Shown here one piece after another: positions 1-5,517 of a DNA stretch of 7,349 bases. Numbering within the stretch: the first letter of the stretch is position 1; every line of letters begins with the position of its first letter. A program made the translations under genes and the position numbers. The notes below the pieces were generated by a model. That model saw only the letters and a program-made list of their open reading frames with translations, was not told the DNA's origin and did no database searches. Origin of the DNA: Bryobacterales bacterium (lineage in GTDB: Bacteria > Acidobacteriota > Terriglobia > Bryobacterales > Bryobacteraceae); the NCBI GenBank assembly GCA_003132865.1, contig PKYZ01000249.1:1-7349 (forward strand), written 5' to 3'.

Positions 1-676
1 CAACTCCCCGAGCGGAAGAACATCTCGCTCGCTTTGGGCTTGGCTGTGCACCAGGCCCTCGAAGTCAATTTCCGGGAGAAACTCGAAACCCAGGAAGACC
101 TGGAAACCACCGGAGTCCTCATGGTCTTCCGGGAGGCCTGGATGGAACAGGTTCCCCAGACCGAGTTCACCTCCGGCGAGAGTCTGAGACCTGCGCCGAC
201 TGGGAGAAAAGTTGGTCGCCAAGTACATGGACGAGGTGGCGCCCAAAGTGGAACCCGCCGCGGTCGAGCTCGATGTGCAGGGTGAGATCTCCGGTGTCGC
301 GGTCCGGGGACGGGTGGACGTGCTGGACGTGGAGGGGCGGCTGATCGATTTCAAGACGGCCTCCCGCAGGCCTTCGTATGTCGCGCCCGACTACGCCTTT
401 CAACTCGCCACCTACCGGCAAATCACTCCCGGCGCGAACGGTGAAGTACGCATCGACAGCCTGGTGAAGACCCAGACTGTCCAGATCGTACAGCAGGCCT
501 ACACCGTGGAAGAGCCTGATATCCGGGCCACCCAGGTCCTGTATCCGATGGCGCAGAAGGCCATGGGAACCGGGATGTACTGTCCGAACCGGCAGTCCAT
601 GCTGTGCAGCCAGAAACACTGTAGCTTCTGGAAGCACTGCGAAGCGGAGTTCGGCGGCCGGGTCCGGTCGGCTTGA
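1..676 (+). pseudogene. PD-(D/E)XK nuclease (RecB/Cas4-like), 5'-truncated by window edge and frameshifted
   Basis: This is the 3' part of a gene for a RecB-family, Cas4-like nuclease, which would cut or resect DNA. Frame 1 is open from base 1 and contains the family's N-terminal histidine motif (GLAVHQALEVNFREKL). It leaves the family pattern near base 185. The remainder continues in frame 2 from base 188, starting DLRRLGEKLVAKYMDE, and ends at the TGA at 674. One extra base around 183-187 (agtctgAgacctg) explains the shift. The catalytic core GRVDVLDVEGRLIDFKTA is clear, with the GxxD and D-x-K acidic residues and lysine. It is followed by a YAFQLATYR helix and a C-terminal cysteine cluster (YCPNR, LCSQKHCSFWKHCE) like the Fe-S cysteines of Cas4/AddB-type nucleases. 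The gene may be inactive, or the indel may be a sequencing error. The two halves together fit one uninterrupted family member. The HNH nuclease downstream is a likely functional neighbour. Confidence 0.85.
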
Positions 677-696
677 ACCGCGTCGTCACCCTGTAG

Positions 697-750
697 ACGC
701 AAAACGCCCGGCTCCGGATGCCATTGCGGCGTCCCGGGCCGGGCGCTTGT
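697..750 (+). repeat. Long GC-rich hairpin repeat, copy 1
   Basis: This 54-base element lies between the nuclease remnant and the HNH gene. It folds into one long hairpin: C705-C712 pairs with G738-G745, then C714-G717 with C734-G737 (T713 bulged), then A718-C722 with G728-T732, closing on loop ATTGC (723-727). A second copy lies at 2740-2794 in the same orientation, with the apical loop unchanged. On the minus strand the hairpin is followed by GTTTTGCG, a weak terminator-like tail. On the plus strand there is no T run. It could be a REP-like element, a processing site or a structured RNA; its function is not known. Confidence 0.6.
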
Positions 751-770
751 CCTCCCACTGAAAAACCGAG

Positions 771-1208
771 GTGATTGTGCTTAGGAGACGTGTGCCATTA
801 CGCCGGAGTGTGCCGTTGCCGCGCGGTCTGCCTCCGCAACGAATCGTTCCGGTCCGCAAGATGCGACTTCAGCCGCGCCGGGGTCCGGACAGAAGCCCTG
901 AGTATCTGGCTTGGATTCGGACGCTTGGATGCGTGGTCTGCGCGAGAATGAGCGGCGGGGTGACCGTTATCGAAGCGGCCCACACGAACGCGTTGGGCAG
1001 TAGCGGACTAGGACAAAAAACCACGGACTTCTCGGCGATCCCCCTGTGCTGTGGGCATCATCGGGAAAACCCGGATTCATACCATCGGCTGAGTGAGAAC
1101 GGATTTTCGCACAAACATGGGATTGACCTGAACGAGGTCGTGCTTCGATTGCAGAGTCGATTCTGGCAGCAAGCATCCCACGTTGTTCATCCTGTGGAGG
1201 TGGGATAA
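771..1208 (+). CDS. HNH-type nuclease, Ref (RecA-dependent nuclease)-like
   Basis: This is a predicted small metal-dependent nuclease resembling phage P1 Ref, an HNH enzyme that cuts DNA at RecA-made displacement loops. The N-terminal ~40 residues are very basic (RRRVPLRRSVPLPRGLPP), as in P1 Ref, whose disordered basic tail binds DNA. Then come YLAWIRTLGCVVC (Cys54, Cys57), EAAHTNALGSSG (His71), DFSAIPLCCGHH (Cys93, His96, His97) and FSHKHGID near the C-terminus. Together these give the CxxC...AH...LCxxHH layout of the zinc-bearing HNH fold. At 145 aa it looks complete, ending at TAA 1206. The start is uncertain. GTG 771 is the longest frame, but GTG 777 (GAGGTG just upstream) and GTG 792 (AGGAG at 783-787) are also possible, and all lie before the conserved part. 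The PD-(D/E)XK gene upstream suggests a recombination or defence-related nuclease locus. Ref-type identity is by motif only; another HNH subgroup is possible. Confidence 0.75.
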   Translation: MIVLRRRVPLRRSVPLPRGLPPQRIVPVRKMRLQPRRGPDRSPEYLAWIRTLGCVVCARMSGGVTVIEAAHTNALGSSGLGQKTTDFSAIPLCCGHHRENPDSYHRLSENGFSHKHGIDLNEVVLRLQSRFWQQASHVVHPVEVG

Positions 1209-1315
1209 CAGAAGTGCGGGACTGCGTCCGAGCGGTGCAGCGTCGGAATGGCCTTACCGCGCTCAGTTGCGGACCAAGGCATTCGGGAACTACACTTACT
1301 GGTAGGAGTATTACC

Positions 1316-1576
1316 ATGCAGATCACCAGCAAGGGGCAAGTCACCATCCCGCAGGAGATTCGGAACCGGCTGGGCCTGTTGCCGCATACCAAAGTCGAGT
1401 TCGAGTTGGCCGGGGACCACGCCCGCATTCGCAAGGCGCGGCGTCCGCGCGGAGAAAGCCTCCGCGCACGCCTAACCCTGGAGAGCCTCCGTGGCACCGC
1501 AGATACCCGCATGAGCACGGATGAGATCCTGGCGCTTACGCGGGGCGAGACCCGCGCTACAACGCGACGCAAGTAA
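1316..1576 (+). CDS. vapB: AbrB/MazE-type antitoxin (VapB)
   Basis: This 86-aa antitoxin should bind and silence the PIN toxin encoded next and repress their shared promoter. The N-terminus MQITSKGQVTIPQEIRNRLG is the classic SpoVT/AbrB swapped-hairpin DNA-binding domain (residues 1 to about 45). The C-terminal tail (residues ~50-86), including MSTDEILALTRG, is the usual VapB toxin-binding segment. I chose ATG 1316 because GGAG at 1305-1308 lies 7 bases upstream and the conserved domain begins at this Met. The open frame reaches back to 1214 but has no family resemblance there. The stop is TAA 1574-1576, 17 bases before the toxin's likely TTG start. The upstream promoter is weak by eye (TTGCGG at 1267, TACACT at 1291, 18-base spacer). 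It looks intact. Confidence 0.88.
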   Translation: MQITSKGQVTIPQEIRNRLGLLPHTKVEFELAGDHARIRKARRPRGESLRARLTLESLRGTADTRMSTDEILALTRGETRATTRRK

Positions 1577-1593
1577 TAGAGGCTATCCCCAAC

Positions 1594-2034
1594 TTGCAGG
1601 CCCGCCTGAGCGCCTGCCGTGGCGTGCTGGTGGACAGCAACGTCCTGTTGGACATCGCCACGAGCGATCCGAATTGGAGCGATTGGTCTGGGAGGGCGCT
1701 GGCAGAGTGTGCCGAGCACACGACCCTGATCGTCAACCCGATCATTTACGCCGAGGTATCGATCGGCTACACCACCATCGAAGCGCTGGATGCCGCCCTG
1801 CCTCCCACTTTGTATCAGCGCGAACCCCTTCCCTGGGAGGCTGGCTTCCTGGCCGGGAAGTGCTTTCTGCTGTACCGCCGCCGCGGAGGTTTGCGGAACT
1901 CGCCGCTGCCGGATTTCTACATTGGCGCGCACGCCGCCATCGGGCATCTGGCGCTGCTGACGCGGGATGCGGCGCGCTATCGCAGCTATTTTCCGACCGC
2001 TGAGATCCTGGCGCCCACAAGACCGCCGATCTGA
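1594..2034 (+). CDS. vapC: PIN-domain ribonuclease toxin (VapC)
   Basis: This is a predicted VapC toxin, a Mg2+-dependent endoribonuclease that cleaves RNA when freed from VapB. The PIN fold is complete in 146 aa. The four acidic active-site residues are visible: Asp14 in VLVDSNVLLD, Glu54 in IIYAEVS, Asp107 in LPDFYIGAHA and Asp125 in LLTRDAARY. The start is not certain. TTG 1594 has a GAGG about 11 bases upstream. GTG 1624 or 1630, directly before LVDSN, would match VapC proteins that begin right at the first strand. No ATG is available. It forms a two-gene operon with the AbrB antitoxin, and translation is probably coupled across the 17-base gap. The protein shows no frameshift or lost catalytic residue, so the module is probably functional. 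Confidence 0.9.
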   Translation: MQARLSACRGVLVDSNVLLDIATSDPNWSDWSGRALAECAEHTTLIVNPIIYAEVSIGYTTIEALDAALPPTLYQREPLPWEAGFLAGKCFLLYRRRGGLRNSPLPDFYIGAHAAIGHLALLTRDAARYRSYFPTAEILAPTRPPI

Positions 2035-2151
2035 TGCGGTGGCGGGAACCAGGCATCGGACACTCCTGCGGCCCCGTGGGGCGCAACTTGGATCAGATTG
2101 TGGATGGCGTCGAAAACTCACGCATTTGACCGGCACCCATGTCCAGGACGC

Positions 2152-2391
2152 CTTGGAGTCCGCTTCCGAAAGACGCACGAGATCGGCGCCTTAATGGCTC
2201 TTTTGGCGCAGGGCGGTCATGCGCTGCCAGAGCAGTTTGAGAACCTTGACGTGCTGACACCTTTCGGTGCGATCTACCGTTACGAGGACTACGACGCAGT
2301 CGTGTCCACTAACCGGGATACAGTACGTGCGTCAGTGCGCGAGTTGTGCGCTTTTGTGGAAACCGAGCTCCGGGAACGCGCCGACCAATAG
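2152..2391 (+). pseudogene. HEPN-domain protein, C-terminal remnant
   Basis: The frame from about 2152 to TAG 2389 encodes LGVRFRKTHEIGALMALLAQ and then FENLDVLTPFGAIYRYEDYD, followed by a helical tail rich in E and R. This matches the second half of the HEPN family: G-x-x-F-x-K-T-H-x-L, then an LT-x-Y/F-A-x-x-x-RY motif. HEPN proteins are RNases or partners of MNT nucleotidyltransferases in toxin-antitoxin pairs. A full member has about 40-50 more N-terminal residues, carrying the AEKALKA-type helix and the R-x4-6-H active site. The upstream reading (WMASKTHAFDRHPCPGR) does not look like that. The 5' half therefore seems lost, probably at a junction near 2140-2150. No MNT partner is visible. 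It lies just downstream of vapC on the same strand. Confidence 0.6.
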
Positions 2392-2530
2392 CTACACCTC
2401 CGGCCCCCGCGGGTCATATTGACTCCAAATTAGAGTGAAGGCAGGATCAAGCCGCGGCGGGAAGTTCCGCGCACCAAGGGGAAGCCGGCCGGACGACGCG
2501 CTCCAATCCGTCCGTTCCACCCACTGACGA

Positions 2531-2619
2531 CTCGGGCGACCAGCGCCGGGGAACGGGCGCGTGGGAAAAGGGGGTGTGGGGGAGAAACCTTGTGAAGGTT
2601 TCGCCTCCACTGGCCCAGC
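2531..2619 (+). repeat. ~90-bp palindromic dispersed repeat, copy 1
   Basis: The core 2566-2619 matches the reverse complement of 5987-6040 over 54 bases with few differences. Weaker similarity extends left to about 2531. At its centre is a perfect palindrome with 8-base arms, GAAACCTT (2584-2591), spacer gtg, AAGGTTTC (2595-2602). It is preceded by a G-rich arm, AGGGGGTGTGGGGGAG. This resembles a REP- or MITE-like intergenic repeat. The G-rich arm could also form unusual structure in single strands. Two copies in one small window suggest many in the genome. Confidence 0.7.
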
Positions 2620-2739
2620 CCCAAAAGACCTGCCGTTCAAAAAGCGACACGCGATCAAATGAATGAATGCGATTAGTCATGGCCTCAACCAGAATAGCCA
2701 TGGTTTCCAACAGTGCCGATTCCGGGGCCAGCACTATAA

Positions 2740-2794
2740 ACGCAAAACACCCAGCTCCGGGTGCCATTGCGGCTGTCCTGAACTGGGCGCTTGT
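2740..2794 (+). repeat. Long GC-rich hairpin repeat, copy 2
   Basis: This is the second copy of the element at 697-750, same orientation, 55 bases. It keeps CGCAAAAC at the left end, the GCC-ATTGC-GGC apical hairpin and GGGCGCTTGT at the right end. The outer stem differs, yet pairing is partly preserved: pair G710-C740 of copy 1 is A2753-T2784 here, a compensatory change. Other positions carry mismatches (A2749/C2788, C2755/A2782), so this copy is the less stable one. It lies in gene-free DNA. Confidence 0.6.
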
Positions 2795-2802
2795 TCGCCG
2801 AA

Positions 2803-3060
2803 TCAGAAAACAAAAAAGGTAATCGTGATTACTTCCTGCCCGTTAACCCAGATCAACAAAGAGAAGAGCGCCAGGAAGACAACAATTCCGTCGCCCCAAA
2901 TGAACATCTCCTGTCGCCTGCGGTCCGACGGTCTTCTGCGCTCACGCAGCCACTGCCGGAAATGCAGAAAGAACCGCGAGAGTTAATCCTGCCATCGGTG
3001 CGTGCGAAGCCCGAGAACTCCCCGGAACTGCTCGATCGGTCCCGTCGTGCGCTTCGGCCG
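2803..3060 (-). pseudogene. Zinc-ribbon membrane protein remnant with in-frame stop
   Basis: Read on the minus strand from 3060, the frame gives RPKRTTGPIEQFRGVLGLRT, then HRWQD, an in-frame TAA (2985-2983), then LSRFFLHFRQWLRERRR. It ends with a hydrophobic segment (GIVVFLALFSLLIWV) and stops at TGA 2805-2803. The same frame is open on both sides of the stop, so this is one former gene. The motif R-x-GPIE-x-FR-x3-G followed by a Cys-x-x-Cys ribbon half is shared with the relatives at 3061-3168 and 4491-4765. Here the expected CxxC has become W-x-x-stop, losing both cysteines. The tail has a basic stretch and one transmembrane helix, suggesting a membrane-anchored zinc ribbon. The ATG at 2907 could start a 34-aa peptide with only the helix. 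The molecular function of the family is unknown to me. Confidence 0.55.
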
Positions 3061-3168
3061 GAGCAGACTAGAGGAAGTCCTCAGGAACGACCGTGAGGAG
3101 CACCGGAGACATCGGGACGGGTAGAATCCGAAAAGACTGCGGAAGTGCTCGATCGGTCCGCTCCTGGC
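3061..3168 (-). pseudogene. Zinc-ribbon family fragment, tandem to the one beside it
   Basis: This minus-strand frame runs from the TGA at 3171-3169 into the neighbouring fragment without a stop. It reads ARSGPIEHFRSLFGFYPS, then RCLRCSSRSFLRTSSSLL. It carries the GPIE-x-FR-x3-FG motif and an intact second ribbon half (C-L-R-C). The first CxxC half is missing and a stop stands just upstream. The fragment begins about 15 bases after the stop of the UDP-glucose dehydrogenase remnant, so the N-terminus was cut at that junction. Its DNA is about 75% identical by eye to parts of the copy at 4657-4765. Head-to-tail placement with 2803-3060 means either two family members fused or a partial tandem duplication. 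Confidence 0.6.
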
Positions 3169-3185
3169 TCAACACGGCAGCGCCA

Positions 3186-4452
3186 TTAAGCCGCGCCATG
3201 CACTGCGGCCGCCCGATGCCAATAATCGAACCCCGGCCGCCGCGCGGCTTCCGGATCGAACAGGTTGCGCCCGTCCACCAGGATCGCCCGCGCCATGCGC
3301 TTCGCCAGGCTGCGCAAATCAAGGGTCGCGAACTGTCTCCATTGCGTCACCAGCACCAGCGCGTCGGCATCCTGAACCGCATCCTCCGCCGATTCGCAGT
3401 ATTGGATTCGCAGCGCCGGGTGGTTCGCGCGGCACGCCGCGATGGCGATCGGGTCGTACGCCTTCACCCGCGCGCCCATTTGCAGCAGCCGCTCGGCAAT
3501 CTGCACGCTGGGCGCGTCCCGCAGGTCGTCGGTCTCCGGCTTGAACGCCAGACCCAGCAGCGCGATGGTCCGGCCCTTCAGGATAAACAGCTTCTCCTGC
3601 AGCTTCTGAATCGCCAATTGCCGCTGCGCCCGGTTCACCTCCAGGCCGCTTCCAGCAGGCGGCTCTGGTATCCGTACTCGCGCGCGGTGTGCAGCAGCGA
3701 TTGGATGTCCTTGCCGAAACAACTGCCGCCCCACCCCAAGCCGGGATTGAGGAAGCGCGCCCCAATCCGCGCGTCCAGGCCGATGCCCGCCATCACTTCG
3801 GGGGCTTCCGCGCCCACCCGCTCGCAGATGTTGGCTACCTCGTTGGCGAACCCGATCTTGACCGCCAGAAATGCATTGGCGGCGTACTTGATCATCTCCG
3901 CGCTGGTCAGCGTCGTGGTCACCACCGGCACCTGCGCCACGGCGGCCGGACGTGGCAGGAAGGCGGGTGCTTCAAAGCTCTGCGCCACCAGCGGCCGATA
4001 CAATTCGCGCAGCATCTGCAGCGTGCGCTCTTCCTCGGCGCCAAGCACGATGCGGTCCGGATACAGGGAATCGGCGATGGCGTTGCCTTCCCGCAGGAAC
4101 TCCGGATTGCTGGCCACGCCGAAGCGGATGCTCTTCGGATCTCCCGTGTGCGCGTCCTGGATACCCTCCCGGACCAGCGCCTCCACCAGGTTGCCGCTGC
4201 CCACTGGGACCGTGGACTTGTTCACCACCACGCGGAACCTGGCATCGTCTATAGCCGCCCCGATGCCGCGCGCGGCTGCCTCCAGATAGCACAGATTGGC
4301 TTCGCCTGTCTCCAGCGGCGGCGTACCCACCGCGATGAAAATCACGTCGCTCTCGGCGGCCGGCGCCGCCAGTTCGGTGGCAAAGCCGATGCCGCCGCGC
4401 GCGGGCCGCCAGTTGCAGTAGTGCCTTGAGGCAGGGCTCTTCTGCGCTTTTC
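3186..4452 (-). pseudogene. ugd: UDP-glucose 6-dehydrogenase, N-truncated with two frameshifts
   Basis: This gene encoded an enzyme that oxidises UDP-glucose to UDP-glucuronate with NAD+, feeding cell-surface polysaccharide synthesis. The middle part (4345-3635) has VIFIAVGTPPLETGEANL, the STVPVG motif, the ASNPEFLREG motif and the catalytic cysteine in GWGGSCFGKD. A one-base deletion near 3641-3648 moves the rest to another frame. That frame continues LEVNRAQRQLAIQKLQEKL, GLAFKPETDDLRDAPS and AYDPIA to the stop at 3186. A second shift near 4396-4405 separates the N-terminal piece EEPCLKALLQLAARA from GGIGFATELAAPAAESDV. Beyond ~4452 the family similarity ends, so the first ~50-60 residues, including the NAD-binding GxGxxG loop, are absent. 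The usual length is about 430-460 aa. It is flanked on both sides by zinc-ribbon fragments reading outward. It is probably non-functional even if the shifts are sequencing errors, because the NAD site is missing. Confidence 0.88.
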
Positions 4453-4490
4453 CGGCCGTTTCCGGGGAGTGGACCAGTTACGAGGAGTTT

Positions 4491-4765
4491 ACCATCGAGA
4501 CTCCTGCGCCGGCGGCACCAGAACTCAAGCAGGCCGTGGTTTCCAAGCAGGCCCCATCGCACAGGCGGAGATCGTCCCTGCGAAGCCCGAGCTGCGGCAG
4601 ATCGAGCCGATCTGCCCCGAGTGCGGTAGCAAGCATGCACGGCGGTCGCGCAGGACGGGACCGATCGAGCGGTTCCGCGAGGTTTTCGGCTCTTACCCGG
4701 GCGCATTCCAGTAGATCAGACGAAGTCTTCAGAAAAGACCGCGACAGGCACTCGTGACATCGGTA
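4491..4765 (+). pseudogene. Zinc-ribbon protein gene with frameshift and inverted 3' half
   Basis: Frame 0 from 4491 reads TIETPAPAAPELKQAVVSKQ after a GAGGAG at 4483-4488, but there is no ATG (TTT stands where it might be). At the C run 4552-4555 one missing C moves the sense to frame 2: PIAQAEIVPAKPELRQ, then IEPICPECGSKHARRSRR, then TGPIERFREVFGSYP. That gives the first ribbon half, C-P-E-C-G-S. On this strand the second half is absent and the frame ends GAFQ-stop at 4714. On the opposite strand of 4697-4765 lies YRCHECLSRSFLKTSSDLL, the exact missing half. Flipping the segment between TACC (4694-4697) and GGTA (4762-4765) restores FGSY-RCHEC in frame. The gene therefore looks frameshifted and internally inverted. 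Its cellular role is unknown. Confidence 0.55.
4694..4765. other. Putative 72-bp micro-inversion bounded by TACC/GGTA
   Basis: The segment starts with TACC and ends with its reverse complement GGTA. Its plus strand is nonsense after GSYP. Its minus strand matches the region of the related fragment at 3061-3130 that directly follows the FG-x-Y motif, by my alignment about 38 of 52 bases. The sequence left of 4694 matches the region just before that motif in the same relative. The orientation flip at this point is seen directly; that it happened by inversion is inferred. Confidence 0.5.
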
Positions 4766-4954
4766 CGCTATACAGCCATTTGCCAACTATACAGATCTCT
4801 TTATCGCTGTTTATGTTCCGGCGACGTCAGTAGCCCAGGAAGGGACTAGTTCTGGCTTCTCCAATAGTGGAAGCCGAAATCCTCGGTGTCGTCGCCGTTG
4901 ACGAGCGCGATGATGGTGGCGGTTAATCGTATTTCGCTCGGTCGAAGCCAGCCC
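4766..4954. other. Gene-poor stretch with one short minus-strand open reading tail
   Basis: Nothing here is recognised with confidence. On the minus strand a frame running into 4845 (stop TAG 4847-4845) reads EIRLTATIIALVNGDDTED followed by FGFHYWRSQN. It has natural-looking codons and may be the end of a lost gene next to the YdcF remnant. On the plus strand, CTATACAG occurs twice (4768-4775, 4787-4794), 19 bases apart. No promoter or RNA structure was noted. Confidence 0.3.
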
Positions 4955-5195
4955 TCACATCCAGCCCCGCAGGCGGTATGCGACGATGCCCAGCCACTCA
5001 TGCAAGGCACCCTCGGAGTCGCGCAGGTTATCGGCGCTGGAGAGCCATTTCTCCAGCGGGTAGGGCTCGCCCCAGCCGGAGCGGAAGTCCGCAGGGACCG
5101 CGATGACTTCGAAGCCCGCCTTGCGAAAAGCTCCAGCCGCCCCGGGGCATATGCATTGCCGAGGTCACCAGAAGGATTCGCGGGAGCCGGGCAGA
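4955..5195 (-). pseudogene. YdcF/SanA/ElyC (DUF218) protein, C-terminal remnant
   Basis: Read on the minus strand, SARLPRILLVTSAMHMPR is the DUF218 signature, a strand followed by a serine and a helix with M-x-R. After a one-base insertion in the C run at 5140-5143 the frame continues AAGAFRKAGFEVIAVPADFR and SGWGEPYPLEKWLSSADNL. It ends EWLGIVAYRLRGWM at TGA 4957-4955. DUF218 proteins are membrane-associated and linked to envelope or polysaccharide functions; the reaction is poorly defined. The N-terminal two thirds are missing. The similarity ends at about 5195, a few bases before the brnT -35 box. The toxin-antitoxin module therefore abuts a broken gene, as if inserted there. With the ugd remnant it hints at a former polysaccharide locus, but that link is inference. 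Confidence 0.72.
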
Positions 5196-5200
5196 AGATA

Positions 5201-5229
5201 TTGACAGCGTATATACGTTGCGCTACAAT
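5201..5229 (+). promoter_or_regulatory. Promoter of brnT-brnA, near-consensus sigma-70 type
   Basis: The -35 box TTGACA (5201-5206) is perfect. The -10 box TACAAT (5224-5229) matches 5 of 6, and the spacer is exactly 17 bases. Transcription should begin about 5236, which is the G of the brnT GTG start, so the mRNA would be leaderless or nearly so. A palindrome lies inside the spacer. Confidence 0.75.
5208..5217. promoter_or_regulatory. Candidate operator palindrome in the brnTA promoter
   Basis: CGTATATACG is a perfect 10-base palindrome sitting between the -35 and -10 boxes. BrnA-type ribbon-helix-helix antitoxins, with or without toxin, repress their own promoters, so this is the natural operator candidate. 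The assignment rests on position and symmetry only. Confidence 0.45.
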
Positions 5230-5235
5230 TCAAAA

Positions 5236-5517
5236 GTGGCCAACGGAATCGAGTTCGATTGGGATGCCGAGAACACGAAACACCTGGCGGCCCATAAGGT
5301 GACGGCGCGGGAGTTTGAATCCGTCATGCAGAATTCCCCGCTCGATTTGGCGTACGAGGTGGTGGATGGCGAAGAACGGTACCGGTCGGTTGGCATGACA
5401 GACTCCGGAAGATTGCTGGTCGCCATCTGGACGCTACGTGACGGTAAGGTACGCGCCGTGACCGCGTTTCCTGCGAGTGCCACATACAAGAAGCTCTTTC
5501 CAGAGAGAAAACGATGA
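5236..5517 (+). CDS. brnT: BrnT family ribonuclease toxin
   Basis: This 93-aa BrnT toxin belongs to a RelE-like fold family that stops growth by cutting RNA. The family pattern is clear: IEFDWDAENTKHLAAHKVT with the F-x-W-D start and the helix matching the usual N-x-x-KHG region. It continues with EEFESV-type helix ARFES (AREFESVM), GEERYRSVGM, GRLLVAIWTLRDGKVRAV and a final AFPASATYKKLF tail. The open frame extends to TTG 5218, but that codon lies upstream of the -10 box and would not be in the transcript. I therefore chose GTG 5236, at the predicted transcription start. No ribosome-binding site precedes it, consistent with a leaderless mRNA. The stop TGA 5515-5517 overlaps the antitoxin ATG (ATGA). 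The gene looks intact, unlike the flanking DNA. Confidence 0.85.
   Translation: MANGIEFDWDAENTKHLAAHKVTAREFESVMQNSPLDLAYEVVDGEERYRSVGMTDSGRLLVAIWTLRDGKVRAVTAFPASATYKKLFPERKR

Larger units (their letters stand above)
2392..2802. other. Intergenic stretch with two dispersed repeats, no gene seen
   Basis: This 411-base gap holds the palindromic repeat at 2531-2619 and the hairpin repeat at 2740-2794. Open frames crossing it on either strand have proline/arginine-rich translations that follow the repeat sequence and show no family motif. I found no RNA gene or convincing promoter here. Confidence 0.6.

Noticed and set aside
697..750. Hairpin as a rho-independent terminator for the nuclease gene
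   Set aside because: There is no U run after it on the plus strand. Only the minus strand has a short TTTT, and no minus-strand gene ends there.
967..2178. 403-aa open frame on the minus strand
   Set aside because: It lies opposite the HNH gene and vapBC, is rich in R, P and S, and shows no family motif. It is an artefact of high GC content.
2447..2767. 106-aa minus-strand frame across the palindromic repeat
   Set aside because: Its sequence follows the repeat and the related frame over copy 2 has similar words, so the resemblance is due to repeat DNA, not a protein family.
697..2794. Hairpin repeats as integron attC sites or CRISPR repeats
   Set aside because: The attC core triplets are not visible, there are only two copies 2 kb apart, and there is no regular spacing.
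2663..2986. 107-aa plus-strand frame with many cysteines
   Set aside because: It crosses the hairpin repeat and lies opposite the zinc-ribbon remnant. The cysteines are scattered without a ribbon pattern.
3093..4289. 398-aa open frame on the plus strand
   Set aside because: It lies opposite the ugd remnant, whose motifs are unmistakable on the minus strand. The plus product is low-complexity R/A/S/P sequence.
4478..4786. 102-aa minus-strand frame containing RCHECLSRSF
   Set aside because: Only the first ~20 residues match the family. The remainder is the antisense of the plus-strand CPECGS half, so it is better explained by inversion than by a real gene.
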